Shown here: positions 25,698 to 34,800 of the stretch, piece after piece
How positions within the stretch are numbered: position 1 is the stretch's first letter
How the letters are laid out: every line of letters begins with the position of its first letter
Assembly: GCA_018222765.1 (NCBI GenBank)
Contig: JAAEZT010000002.1
Location: forward strand, 46,111-110,110
Length of the DNA: 64,000 nt
Source: a bacterium
Lineage (GTDB): Bacteria; Verrucomicrobiota; Verrucomicrobiia; Verrucomicrobiales; Akkermansiaceae
Direction: 5' to 3'
Made by a program: the position numbers and the translations under genes
Notes under the pieces: model-generated
Told to the model about the DNA's origin: nothing
Seen by the model: only the letters and a program-made list of their open reading frames with translations
Databases searched by the model: none

Positions 25698-27119
25698 ATG
25701 CTCACAACAAGACGTGACTTTCTTTGGCAATCCGGCGGCGGCCTCGGCGGTATTGCCCTCGCCTCGATGATGGGACAAGAAGCACAGTTTCCCCCAAAAG
25801 CCAAACGCGTCGTCCAACTCTTCATGAGTGGCGCCGCCAGCCATCTCGACCTCTTCGACTTCAAGCCAGAGCTCATCAAACGACACGGCGAGAAATCCGA
25901 CTTCGGCGAACACGTCGAAGCCTTTCAAAACGGCCTCGGTCCTTGGAAGAAACCCGTCTGGGAATTCTCACCTCACGGCCAGAGCGGCAAGATGCTCGGC
26001 GAGACCGTGGCCCCGCTGGGCGAGGTCGTCGATGACATCGCTTTCATCCACAACCTGACAGGGAAAACTGGCGTGCACAGTCAGGCTACCTACCTACAAG
26101 CCACCGGCTTCGACCGCCCCGGCTTCCCCGGCATGGGCTCTTGGGTCAGCTACGGGCTCGGCAGCATGAACGACAACCTCCCCACCTTCGTCGTCCTCCC
26201 CGACCACCGCGGATTCGCCTCCAACGGGCCCAAGAATTGGTCTTCTGCCTTCCTTCCTGCTATCAATCAGGGAACAATCATTCGCCCCGGCACCAAGGAG
26301 CCCATCACGCATCTCAACGCACCCGAGAGCGCCGCTTACCTCACACCGCAAGCCGAGACCGATGCCGGACAACTTCTCGCCAAACTAAACAACGAGCACT
26401 TCGCGCAACGCGCATCCGATTCCCGCCTCGACGCCCGGATCAAAAGCTACGAACTCGCCGCCCGCATGCAACTCGCCGCACCCGAGGCTTTGGACATCTC
26501 CGGGGAACCCGACTATATCCGAAAGATGTATGGCCTAGAACCCGACGGACGTTCCTGGCCGAAGGAGATCAACTGGAGAGAGGAAGCGGACTACTTTGGT
26601 CGCAAATGCCTCACGGCCCGCCGCCTCCTCGAACGCGGTGTTCGTTTCGTGCAAGTCTGGTCCGGCAACGACAACGGCTTCCCGCGTCGCAATTGGGACA
26701 GCCACGAAGACATCGAACGCGACCACGGTCCACTCTCCCGCGGCATGGCCATTGGAGCCGCCGCTTTGATCAAGGACCTCAAACAACGCGGCATGCTCGA
26801 CGACACCCTCATTCTCTGGACCACCGAATTTGGCCGCATGCCTTCAACCCAAGGTAGCAAAGGCCGCGACCACAACCCACACGTCTTCACCAACTGGCTC
26901 GCCGGGGGTGGAATCAAAGGCGGAATCTCTCACGGCGAAAGCGACCAATGGGGCTACAAACCCGCCGACCGCAAAAACCCCACCCAGGTCTACGACATCC
27001 ACGCCACCATCCTCCACCAACTCGGGCTCGACCACGAACGACTCACCTTCCGAAAAGACAGCATCGACCGCCGCCTCACCGACGTGCACGGTCACCTCAT
27101 TGAGGAAATTCTCGCGTAG
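25698..27119 (+). CDS. DUF1501 protein, Tat-exported, alkaline-phosphatase-like fold
   Basis: 473 residues. The N-terminus has a twin-arginine signal (TTRRDFLWQSGGGLGGIALAS). The body carries DUF1501 motifs: VVQLFMSGAASHLDLFDFKPEL, IAFIHNLTGKTGVHSQATYLQATG, FPGMGSWVSYGLGS, RRLLERGVRFVQVWSGNDNGFP, WDSHEDIERDHG and ILWTTEFGRMPSTQGSKGRDHNPHVFT. The family is distantly related to sulfatases and phosphatases through the metal-binding D and H residues, but catalysis is unproven. It follows the DUF1549/DUF1553 gene by 4 bp and the two surely form one operon. Its end converges on the apbE gene across a 129-bp spacer in which I see no gene. Confidence 0.93.
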   Translation: MLTTRRDFLWQSGGGLGGIALASMMGQEAQFPPKAKRVVQLFMSGAASHLDLFDFKPELIKRHGEKSDFGEHVEAFQNGLGPWKKPVWEFSPHGQSGKMLGETVAPLGEVVDDIAFIHNLTGKTGVHSQATYLQATGFDRPGFPGMGSWVSYGLGSMNDNLPTFVVLPDHRGFASNGPKNWSSAFLPAINQGTIIRPGTKEPITHLNAPESAAYLTPQAETDAGQLLAKLNNEHFAQRASDSRLDARIKSYELAARMQLAAPEALDISGEPDYIRKMYGLEPDGRSWPKEINWREEADYFGRKCLTARRLLERGVRFVQVWSGNDNGFPRRNWDSHEDIERDHGPLSRGMAIGAAALIKDLKQRGMLDDTLILWTTEFGRMPSTQGSKGRDHNPHVFTNWLAGGGIKGGISHGESDQWGYKPADRKNPTQVYDIHATILHQLGLDHERLTFRKDSIDRRLTDVHGHLIEEILA

Positions 27120-27248
27120 TCACCTGGCAGAGTTTCCCAGCGCCAAAGCCCTCCCAATAAGAAAATTTAAGGGGCCAAAGGTCCACATCACCAGAGAAGG
27201 CTTATGAGGTAGACCTTCAGTCCAAAGAACTTTCAACGTCAACCTCCG

Positions 27249-28274
27249 TTACGGTTTCTCCAATTTGGGAAAGCCAGCAGTGAAAGCTGCTGGCTTTCCG
27301 AATGGGATAAAAACAGCTTCGATCTCTTTCTCTTCCTCGGCCAATTTGAGCGCGGCCTTGGGGGAGGAAACTCGAAAAGCGGTAGCCCAAGCATCGGCTA
27401 ACATGGCTGATCGGGCAAGGATCGTTACGTTCAAACGATCTGTCTTCGGCTTACGGCTTGAGGGATCAATTAAGTGGGCGTGGCGCACTCCATCTTTCTC
27501 GAAAAACTGGTAGCTGTCACCTGAAGTCGAGAGCGCGGTATTGCTCAGGCTCAATACCCCGAGCAATTGGCGGGACGGTCGCTCGATACCTACGGTCCAA
27601 CCAGCTTTTCCGGGAGGCGCTTCAGTGAACACCATCTCTCCTCCGATAATCACCGCAGCCTCTTTGATCCCGGCTTTCTTGAGAGTTATCATCAATTGGT
27701 CAGCAATGTATCCTTTCGCGATCCCTCCGAGATCGATTGTTAAAGTTTGACGGAGCAAAACACTTTTGGACCCGGGATTGAGAACGACATCCTGGTAGGA
27801 GGCATGACTTTCCCTGGTGCTGGCTTTTTCTTGGGGCAGCTTTTTCTCACGCCACTTGCTGCTCAAGCGTCCCAAGGTGATATCGAAAGCTCCTTCAGTT
27901 GCCTCCGAGATCTCCTGTGCTTGTGCAATCACACGATAGAGATCATCGCTCACATTGTAGGCCACTTTGGCAGGTTTGGCACAAATTTGGGAGACTTCGC
28001 TATCAGGGAGATAATCAGAGAGGGTCTTGTTGAGCTTCTCAACCCGTTCGAAACACTGCTTCGCCAACTTTTCAGAACGCTCTGTGTCCCTCGCGTAGAA
28101 TGCGATCTGCACAATCGTGCCGAGATGTGGCTGCGAAAAATACTGCCTCGTCTTCTCACCCTCGTCCCCCTCCTGGGCAGGCAAAGAAGTCACCCCAAAA
28201 CACAAACAGGCCGCGCTCTTCACGAGCACGGCCAATGAATGAATGAATTTTTCAATGCCCGACAAACTACTCAT
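27249..28274 (-). CDS. apbE: FAD:protein FMN transferase (ApbE family)
   Basis: A signal-peptide-like start is followed by ApbE motifs: GTIVQIAFYA, VEKLNKTLSDYLPDSEVSQI, EATEGAFDITLGRLSSKWR, TIDLGGIAKGYIADQLM, ALSTSGDSYQFFEKDGVRHAHLIDPSSRKP and ARSAMLADAWATAF, where the final D and T belong to the magnesium/FAD site. ApbE attaches FMN through a phosphodiester to Thr/Ser of exported flavoproteins such as Na+-NQR or Rnf subunits, or periplasmic reductases. No acceptor protein is visible in the window. The start at 28274 overlaps the SUMF1 stop by 8 bp; ATG at 28283 is also possible. Confidence 0.93.
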   Translation of the reverse strand: MSSLSGIEKFIHSLAVLVKSAACLCFGVTSLPAQEGDEGEKTRQYFSQPHLGTIVQIAFYARDTERSEKLAKQCFERVEKLNKTLSDYLPDSEVSQICAKPAKVAYNVSDDLYRVIAQAQEISEATEGAFDITLGRLSSKWREKKLPQEKASTRESHASYQDVVLNPGSKSVLLRQTLTIDLGGIAKGYIADQLMITLKKAGIKEAAVIIGGEMVFTEAPPGKAGWTVGIERPSRQLLGVLSLSNTALSTSGDSYQFFEKDGVRHAHLIDPSSRKPKTDRLNVTILARSAMLADAWATAFRVSSPKAALKLAEEEKEIEAVFIPFGKPAAFTAGFPKLEKP

Positions 28275-29397
28275 CAGCTTCAACCCCGGAATTCCAGTAG
28301 TGATACATTTCTTCGACCGTTGGGATTTTTTCAGGACGTACGACTCTTAAACCAAGCCATGGCGTATTGGTATGATACCATTGGCTTCTAGGTCTCTGCG
28401 GATCTGAAATTTTCCACATCGGTGTCGATTGATGACGGGCTGCCGCAGAAACCTCGGCAAGGGTTTGCTGCCAATGGCCGCCTTTCACCACATGCGGATA
28501 GGGCTTCGTCGCCTTGACCCATGGATTCACTACGGTAGCCTTACCGAAGTATTCCCTTCGGTTGGGAACATACTGATCCAGCGTCCACTCCAACACGTTT
28601 CCGTGCATGTCGTGGAATCCCAGAGCGTTGGGCTTTTTCTTTCCCGGAACATTGTAGTGCGTTGAGGCGTCCCCACCGAACCAGGCGTATTCCCCGGCTT
28701 TCCCGGCATCATCACCCCAGGCGTTACCGACCTCTTTTCCAGCACGGCAGGCAAACTCCCATTCAGCTTCGGTGGGCAGGCGATAGAAATGGCCTGTTTG
28801 GAAACTGATCCACTGACAATACTTGTTCGCAGAATGTTGGGTCATGCTCAACGCCGGATGACCGTCACGCTTCATCCCGAAAGTCATCGGGTGATACGGC
28901 GGGGTCGGGCGGGCAATGAATTCAATATCGTTCTTGATTTGCTCCCGCATGAAATCCAAGGGCAGTCCATCTTTCTGACGGGGAATCGGCGACAGCATGA
29001 AAGGCTCGTAGGCCTCCCATGAGATCTCATGCTTGGCCATCCAGAATGGTGACAGGGTTACCTTAAGAACATCATCCTCTTTTTCGCCACGCCAGGTAAA
29101 TTCGCCACCCTTGACCGGAAGCATCTCGATTTTGGCTCCCGACGCGAGGGTATCTTCAAAAGCAACCAACTTCTCGCTCTCGCCATTATGAGTCTTTTTC
29201 TTGATCTCTTGATAATCCACAATTTTTTTATGGATCACCTTGGCGAGGCGCATTTGCTCTTCATCAAACCCGTCCAGAGCAAGGGCAGGCTTGATATCCG
29301 CAGCAGGTCCCGCCTGAGCCAATGACCCCGCGCAAAGCAAAGTCAGGACAGAGGTGAGGACAGATGATTTTTGAGAGTCGCGAACGGACCGAGTCAT
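28267..29397 (-). CDS. Exported SUMF1/FGE-fold protein, probably not a true formylglycine-generating enzyme
   Basis: The start at ATG 29397 gives a signal peptide (MTRSVRDSQKSSVLTSVLTLLCAGSLAQAG) and lies 4 bp after the Gfo/Idh/MocA stop; the longer start at 29439 would overlap that gene by 38 bp. The domain has the SUMF1 landmarks GGEFTWRG, PFWMAKHEISWEAYEPFM, HPALSMTQHSANKYCQWISFQTGHFYRLPTEAEWEFACRAG, EYAWFGGDAS, PNALGFHDMHGNVLEWTLD, VVKGGHW and WLGLRVV. The copper-binding cysteine pair needed by sulfatase-maturing FGE in the C-terminal third is absent (AARHQSTPMWK). It is therefore likely a non-canonical family member with another hydroxylase or binding role. Confidence 0.88.
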   Translation of the reverse strand: MTRSVRDSQKSSVLTSVLTLLCAGSLAQAGPAADIKPALALDGFDEEQMRLAKVIHKKIVDYQEIKKKTHNGESEKLVAFEDTLASGAKIEMLPVKGGEFTWRGEKEDDVLKVTLSPFWMAKHEISWEAYEPFMLSPIPRQKDGLPLDFMREQIKNDIEFIARPTPPYHPMTFGMKRDGHPALSMTQHSANKYCQWISFQTGHFYRLPTEAEWEFACRAGKEVGNAWGDDAGKAGEYAWFGGDASTHYNVPGKKKPNALGFHDMHGNVLEWTLDQYVPNRREYFGKATVVNPWVKATKPYPHVVKGGHWQQTLAEVSAAARHQSTPMWKISDPQRPRSQWYHTNTPWLGLRVVRPEKIPTVEEMYHYWNSGVEADE

Positions 29398-29401
29398 CAC
29401 A

Positions 29402-30727
29402 CTAGAGGAATTTCGTTTTGCCGGGAACCGCAGATTCACGCGGCGTGAAGGGCGTCTCCAGAGTCAGATTCTTCACGTCCTTCAGCAAGACATCCTTGGA
29501 GGCCATGATCTGCTTGTCGGTAATAAGCTGCCCGGTGTATGCCGCACTGCGTCCCATCATGGCAATCGCGTGGCTATTTGCGGTGTAATCAATGACATCG
29601 TTGTAGGCCTTGCCTTCGCGGATGTGCTTCATGAAAATCTCGTGCTCCTGCTTGTAGCCGAGGCCACTTTTGCCTTCCCAGATTTTCTTGCCGTCCACCT
29701 CGATGAAGGCATTGCTTCCCTTGGCAACCGCACGTCCTTTGGTTCCGAGGATGGTGTCTCCGGAGTCAGCGTAGGTTCCTTTGATTTGACGACCGAAGAA
29801 ACTTGCAGTGCGACCGTCTGAATACTCATAGCGGAAGTTGCAGCTGTCCCAGTTATTGGCACCCAGCACTGGGTCAATATTTGCTCCGTTTGCGTAGCAA
29901 CGGACTGGCATCTGGTCGCCCATGAACCACCCCATTCTGTCGATGCCATGAATGTGGTATTCAAGAACTCCGTCACCGCTGAGTTCGAGGAAGTTCTGCC
30001 AGAAGCGGAGTGCCCACTCCATGTCAGTCATACTAGCAGGCTTGAATTTGGGATCAGGCATGCGGTTTGGACGTCCACCACCACAGTAGGATGACGACAC
30101 ATTTACGATATCGCCGATGACACCATCCTTGAGGCGCTTGTCCATGTCCATCAAGTGAGGAGTGTAGCGCCAAACGAGTCCGGTGAGCACCGACTGACCG
30201 GCGGCTTTGGCTTTCTTCGCAGTCTCCACCACACTGTGGAGTCCGGGAATATCGAGAGCGAAGGGCTTCTCAATGAAGACGTGCTTCCCTGCCGCGACGG
30301 CTGCTTCGAATTGCATTGGGCGGAAGTTTGGCGTAGTGGTGAGCAGAACAATATCCACTCCACTGTCGATCACCTTTTGATAGGCATCGAAACCAACAAA
30401 CTCACGTTTTCCTCCGTCGGTATCGACACGGCCAGAAAACTTCTTGGAAATCCCTTTAATCTTTTCCATGCGTTTTTCGACGACATCACCGACAGCCCAG
30501 AGCACAGTATCCGAGTCAGCTTCCAGGATATTCGCGACGGCACCAGCGCCGCGACCACCAAGCCCTACAACGCCTACTTTGTACTTTGATTTAGGCTCTT
30601 TCTCGGCAGCGGTAACAAGCGGGACACCGAGAGTTGAAAGGCCCGCGGCAGCGCCTCCAAGAGCCCCTTTCTTGACAAAGCTACGACGGGAAGAAAGTGA
30701 CGGATTTTCTGTTGATTGATCTGACAT
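29402..30727 (-). CDS. Tat-exported Gfo/Idh/MocA family oxidoreductase
   Basis: 441 residues with a twin-arginine signal SSRRSFVKKGALGGAAAGLS. The Rossmann domain starts KYKVGVVGLGGRGAGAVANIL, with the second-half landmarks VAAGKHVFIEKPFALDIPG and the C-terminal domain VSSSYCGGGRPNRMPD. The E-K-P motif is the conserved NAD(P)-site lysine region. Enzymes of this type oxidise or isomerise sugars and sugar derivatives, and in PVC bacteria many are exported, with tightly bound cofactor. It is first in an operon with SUMF1-fold and apbE genes, and divergent from the SGNH gene across 239 bp. Confidence 0.93.
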   Translation of the reverse strand: MSDQSTENPSLSSRRSFVKKGALGGAAAGLSTLGVPLVTAAEKEPKSKYKVGVVGLGGRGAGAVANILEADSDTVLWAVGDVVEKRMEKIKGISKKFSGRVDTDGGKREFVGFDAYQKVIDSGVDIVLLTTTPNFRPMQFEAAVAAGKHVFIEKPFALDIPGLHSVVETAKKAKAAGQSVLTGLVWRYTPHLMDMDKRLKDGVIGDIVNVSSSYCGGGRPNRMPDPKFKPASMTDMEWALRFWQNFLELSGDGVLEYHIHGIDRMGWFMGDQMPVRCYANGANIDPVLGANNWDSCNFRYEYSDGRTASFFGRQIKGTYADSGDTILGTKGRAVAKGSNAFIEVDGKKIWEGKSGLGYKQEHEIFMKHIREGKAYNDVIDYTANSHAIAMMGRSAAYTGQLITDKQIMASKDVLLKDVKNLTLETPFTPRESAVPGKTKFL

Positions 30728-30742
30728 GGTATTAAGGTTTGA

Positions 30743-30760
30743 ATATCTACGGCCAGATAT
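30743..30760. promoter_or_regulatory. Inverted repeat upstream of the Gfo/Idh/MocA gene
   Basis: ATATCT, six spacer bases (ACGGCC), AGATAT form a perfect 6-bp palindrome 15 bp upstream of the ATG at 30727. It could be an operator, or a hairpin in the leader. The 239-bp spacer is AT-rich compared with the genes around it and must hold promoters for both divergent transcripts, but I cannot assign -35/-10 boxes with confidence. Confidence 0.3.
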
Positions 30761-30966
30761 CCAGATTCCTGACAGCTTTTAAATGAAAAAGTTTAGTTCT
30801 TTATAGAAAAGACAAAAACGACTTTCCCTTAAGGAAGGCCACATTTTCTCTCCTCAGAAAATTGATAGGCTTAATTGTAAAATCAAAGCTTCCGTGGCGT
30901 ATGCTGAAGAATCATTTCCTATGGCTGCTTGTCGTGGCCTCTTAATTAGGAAAGACTGCTTCAGAA

Positions 30967-31875
30967 ATGCGTATGAAACCTTGGATTCTCTCACTACTTC
31001 TCATCTCTCTGGCGAAAGGTGATGGGCTCACCTTCCAAAACAACGACCGCGTTGTGCTTCTTGGAAATACCGTCGTCGAGCGCGCTCAGAAATATGGCCA
31101 TCTCGAAACCGCCCTCACCCTCGCGGCGGGCGAAAAGAACCTCCGCTTCCGCAATCTGGGATGGAGCGGCGATACCGTCTATGGCGACGCTCGCAGCTAC
31201 TTCGGGCCGCCGCAGGAAGGCTTCGACCGACTCAGGACAGATCTCGGTCGCATCAAGCCCAACGTCGTCATCATTTGCTACGGCGCGGTCGCGTCCTTCG
31301 ACGGCGACGATGGCCTTATGGATTTTATCAAAGGCTACAACCGACTCCTCGACATGATCAACAGCGCAGCCAACCCGCGGGCCATTGTTCTCGTCTCCCC
31401 GCCTCCAGCCGAGTCCCTCGGCTCTCCCATGCCCGACATGAGCAAGCAAAACGAGCGTCTAGAAACTTACCGCGCAGCCATCTCAAAGCTCGCCTCGATC
31501 CGAAAAATTTACTTCGCCGACCTCTTCGGCGAAATGAAGGGAAGCAACACTGGCCTCACCAACAACGGCCTGCACTACACCGAGAAAGGCTACGCCGTCC
31601 TTTCCTCAAAACTGGTCAAAGCGATGGGCCTTACCCCGCCCACCGCGAAGCAAATCTTCAGCAAGTCCGGGCAAGACCTCCGCGCCAAAATTGTCAAAAA
31701 GAACAAGCTCTTCTTCTTCCACTGGCGACCAGCTAACGAAACCTACCTCCGTCTTTTCCGTAAACATGAACAAGGAAACAACGCCAAAGAACTCGAAAAG
31801 TTCATCCCCATTATCGAGGCCCGCGAATCCGAAATCGACGGCCTAAAAACTGCAACTCTCAAGGTAAAGTCATGA
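30967..31875 (+). CDS. Exported SGNH/GDSL hydrolase
   Basis: 302 residues. A signal peptide (MRMKPWILSLLLISLAKGDG) is followed by RVVLLGNTVVERAQKYGHLE, where the usual block I serine position (GDS) is altered to GNT, then FRNLGWSGDTVYGDAR, LGRIKPNVVIICYGAVASFDG, and a C-terminal TNNGLHYTEKGYAVLSS that supplies the D/H pair as N-x-L-H. The lack of the GDS nucleophile suggests an inactive or unusual SGNH fold. It overlaps the dehydrogenase gene by 4 bp (ATGA), so the two are made together. The N-terminal domain of the 1180-residue protein at 19.4 kb is the fused counterpart. Confidence 0.85.
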   Translation: MRMKPWILSLLLISLAKGDGLTFQNNDRVVLLGNTVVERAQKYGHLETALTLAAGEKNLRFRNLGWSGDTVYGDARSYFGPPQEGFDRLRTDLGRIKPNVVIICYGAVASFDGDDGLMDFIKGYNRLLDMINSAANPRAIVLVSPPPAESLGSPMPDMSKQNERLETYRAAISKLASIRKIYFADLFGEMKGSNTGLTNNGLHYTEKGYAVLSSKLVKAMGLTPPTAKQIFSKSGQDLRAKIVKKNKLFFFHWRPANETYLRLFRKHEQGNNAKELEKFIPIIEARESEIDGLKTATLKVKS

Positions 31876-34800
31876 TCTCTCGTCTCGCTCTCAGCCTCTC
31901 TCTCTCCTGCCTCGTCGCCTCGGCCCAAAACGGCCTCACCGACATTCCCGACCCGGATGTTTCCAAACAGATCGCGGGGTTTACTCTGCCCGAAGGCATG
32001 GAGATCAATCTCTTCGCCTCCGATCCCATGATTGCCAAGCCTGTCCAAATGAACTGGGATTCCCAGGGACGTCTTTGGTTGGTCTCCAGCGGAATGTATC
32101 CCCACATTATTCCCGGCGCCGAAGAAAATGACAAAGTTCTCGTCCTCGAAGACGCCAACAACGATGGCGTTGCCGACAAGAGCACCGTCTTCGCAGACAA
32201 CCTCCATATTCCAACCGGTGTCATCCCCGGAGACGGCGGGGCCTATGTTGCCAATTCCACCGAAATCCTCTTTCTCAAGGACACCAATGGCGACCTCGTT
32301 TCCGACGAACGCCGCACGGTCCTTTCCGGCTTTGGCACCGAGGACACCCACCATATTGTCCACACTTTTGAGCACGGCCCTGATGGCATGCTCTACTTCA
32401 GCCAATCAATTTACATCCACAGTCACCTCGAAACCCCGCACGGCGTGCGTCGCCTCATGGGCGGTGGCACCTGGCACTTCCGACCCGAAACCTACGAGGC
32501 CGAAGTCCTCTACAAAGGCCTCATCAACCCCTGGGGATTCGTCTTCGACGACTACGGCCAAACATTCGCCACCGACGGCGCGGGCGGTCACGGAATCAAC
32601 TTCGTCTTCCCCCGCTCGGTCCATGTCACTTCACCCGGAGCCAAACGAATCATCAAAGGCCTCAACCCCGGCCAACCAAAGCTCTGCGGACTCGAGATCC
32701 TCTCCGGCACGCACGTTCCCGACAAGATGCGCGGCGTCATGATCGCCCCCGACTTCCGTGGGCATCGCATCAATGCCTACCGCCTCGCTCCAAACGGCAG
32801 CACCTACACCTCGACCCGCATCGATGACTTCATCAGTTCGTCGCACCGCGCCTTCCGCCCCATCGATGTCAAAATGGGACCCGACGGCGCGATTTACATC
32901 GCCGATTGGTATAACCCTATCATTCAACACGGCGAAGTCGACTTCCGCGACCCCCGCCGCGACCACACCCACGGTCGGATTTGGCGCGTCACTTACAAAG
33001 ACCGTCCCCTCGCCAAGAAACCTGACTTTCAAAAAGCCTCGGTCAAAGAACTCCTCGACCTCCAGGTCTCGCCCGAACGTTTCAACCGCGAATACGCCCG
33101 ACGCGAACTTCGTCACCGTGGAGGCGACGCTGTCCTGCCCGAACTTCAAAAATGGGCCCTAAATCAAGGTGATGATCTCGCTGGGTTGCAAGCAATGTGG
33201 ACTTTACAGGCACTCAACACCACCAACATCAAGTTAGTCGAGCGACTCGCTTCTTCTAAGAAGGCCCGCATTCGCGCGGCCGCCCTGAGATTCCTCTATC
33301 ATCGTCAGGACGAAGTCCCTTCAGCGGCCAAAATCATCTCGAGGTCCATTCACGACGAGAACGCGCAGGTCCGCCTCTGGGCCATTTGCTGTCTCGCTCA
33401 AAAGCCCTCCGCGCAATCTGTCGCGCTCGCGCTTGAAGCTCTCGATCACGAAGTCGACGAGCCTCTCGACTTCGCGCTCTGGTCCATCGTCCGCGAACAC
33501 GAGGCTCATTGGGTCCCCGCCTTCGAGAAAGGCGAAATGAACTTTGACAACAAACTTCCGCGACTCCTCTTCGCGATCGCGGCTCTTGAGAAACCCATCG
33601 CGCTCAACTCGATCATAGCGGGCTTAAGTAATGGTTCTCTCAAAGGAGCGGAACAAAGTTCGGCCATCTCTGCGATCGGCAAGGTCGGCACGTCCGAGGA
33701 TCTGAACCAGCTACTCTCGCTGGCTGCTGACAAAAAGATTCCGCAACTACACACCCTGAACGTCCTCATCGACTCCAAGAAGATTCGCAAAATTCAGCCC
33801 TCAAAAGGAACAGAGCGCCTCCTCGATTTCCTCAAATCTCGAGATCAGGGTACTTATCAGAAAACTGCTCTGCTCGCCGGCCTCTGGCGAATCGATTCCG
33901 CCCGTCAACAACTCATCGCAACCTTCAGCGACCCCAATACCAGCGGATCAAAACGTCAGGCCGCGGCAGAAGGCCTACGGAACTTCGGCGGAAAAGCAGC
34001 CGTCGCAACATTCGAAAAGTTCGCCCGTGACAGCCAGACCGATGACATTAAGGCTCTCGCCGTCAAAGAACTCGCCAATCTTGATCCCAGCCGCGCCGCC
34101 AAGGCTGCCGTCGCGCTGCTCGCGAAAGACGAAGCAGGACAAGATCGCTACCGCCTCTTCGATGTCTTCCTAAAAAACCCAAAGGCTTCTACCTCCCTGG
34201 CCAATGCCATCAAGGGACAAAAGCTGCCCGCCAAGATTGCCCGCCTCGGAATGCAACGCGCCGGCACCTCCGGCAAGCCACCCGAGAATCTCATCAAAGC
34301 CTTGCAAACCGCCGGTAATCTCAAGCCCATGGCACAGCAACTCAGTAAGGAAGAAATGACCTTGCTCGTCCAGCGTGTCCAAGCCGACGGCGACCCACAC
34401 AATGGCGAGCGCGTCTATCGCAGCTTCAATCTTCAGTGCGTTGCCTGCCACGCCATCGGAGGAGTAGGCAGCCCCATTGGCCCCGATCTGGTGAGCATTG
34501 GATCAAGTGCTCCCGTCGATTACCTCATTACCTCGCTCCTCAATCCGAATGATAAAATCAAGGAAGGCTACCATACCACCTTGGTGACCACCAAGAATGG
34601 CGACACCTTCACCGGCGGATTGGTCAGCGAAGGCGATCAGGAAATTACCCTCCGCGACAACTCCGGCCGCATGACCAAAATCGCCAAGGCCGATGTGAAA
34701 TCAAAAATCATCAGCCCCGTCTCCATGATGCCTCCCGGCCTCACGGCCAGCCTGCGCGAAGATGAATTCATCGACCTCGTCCGCTTCCTCTCCGAACTCG

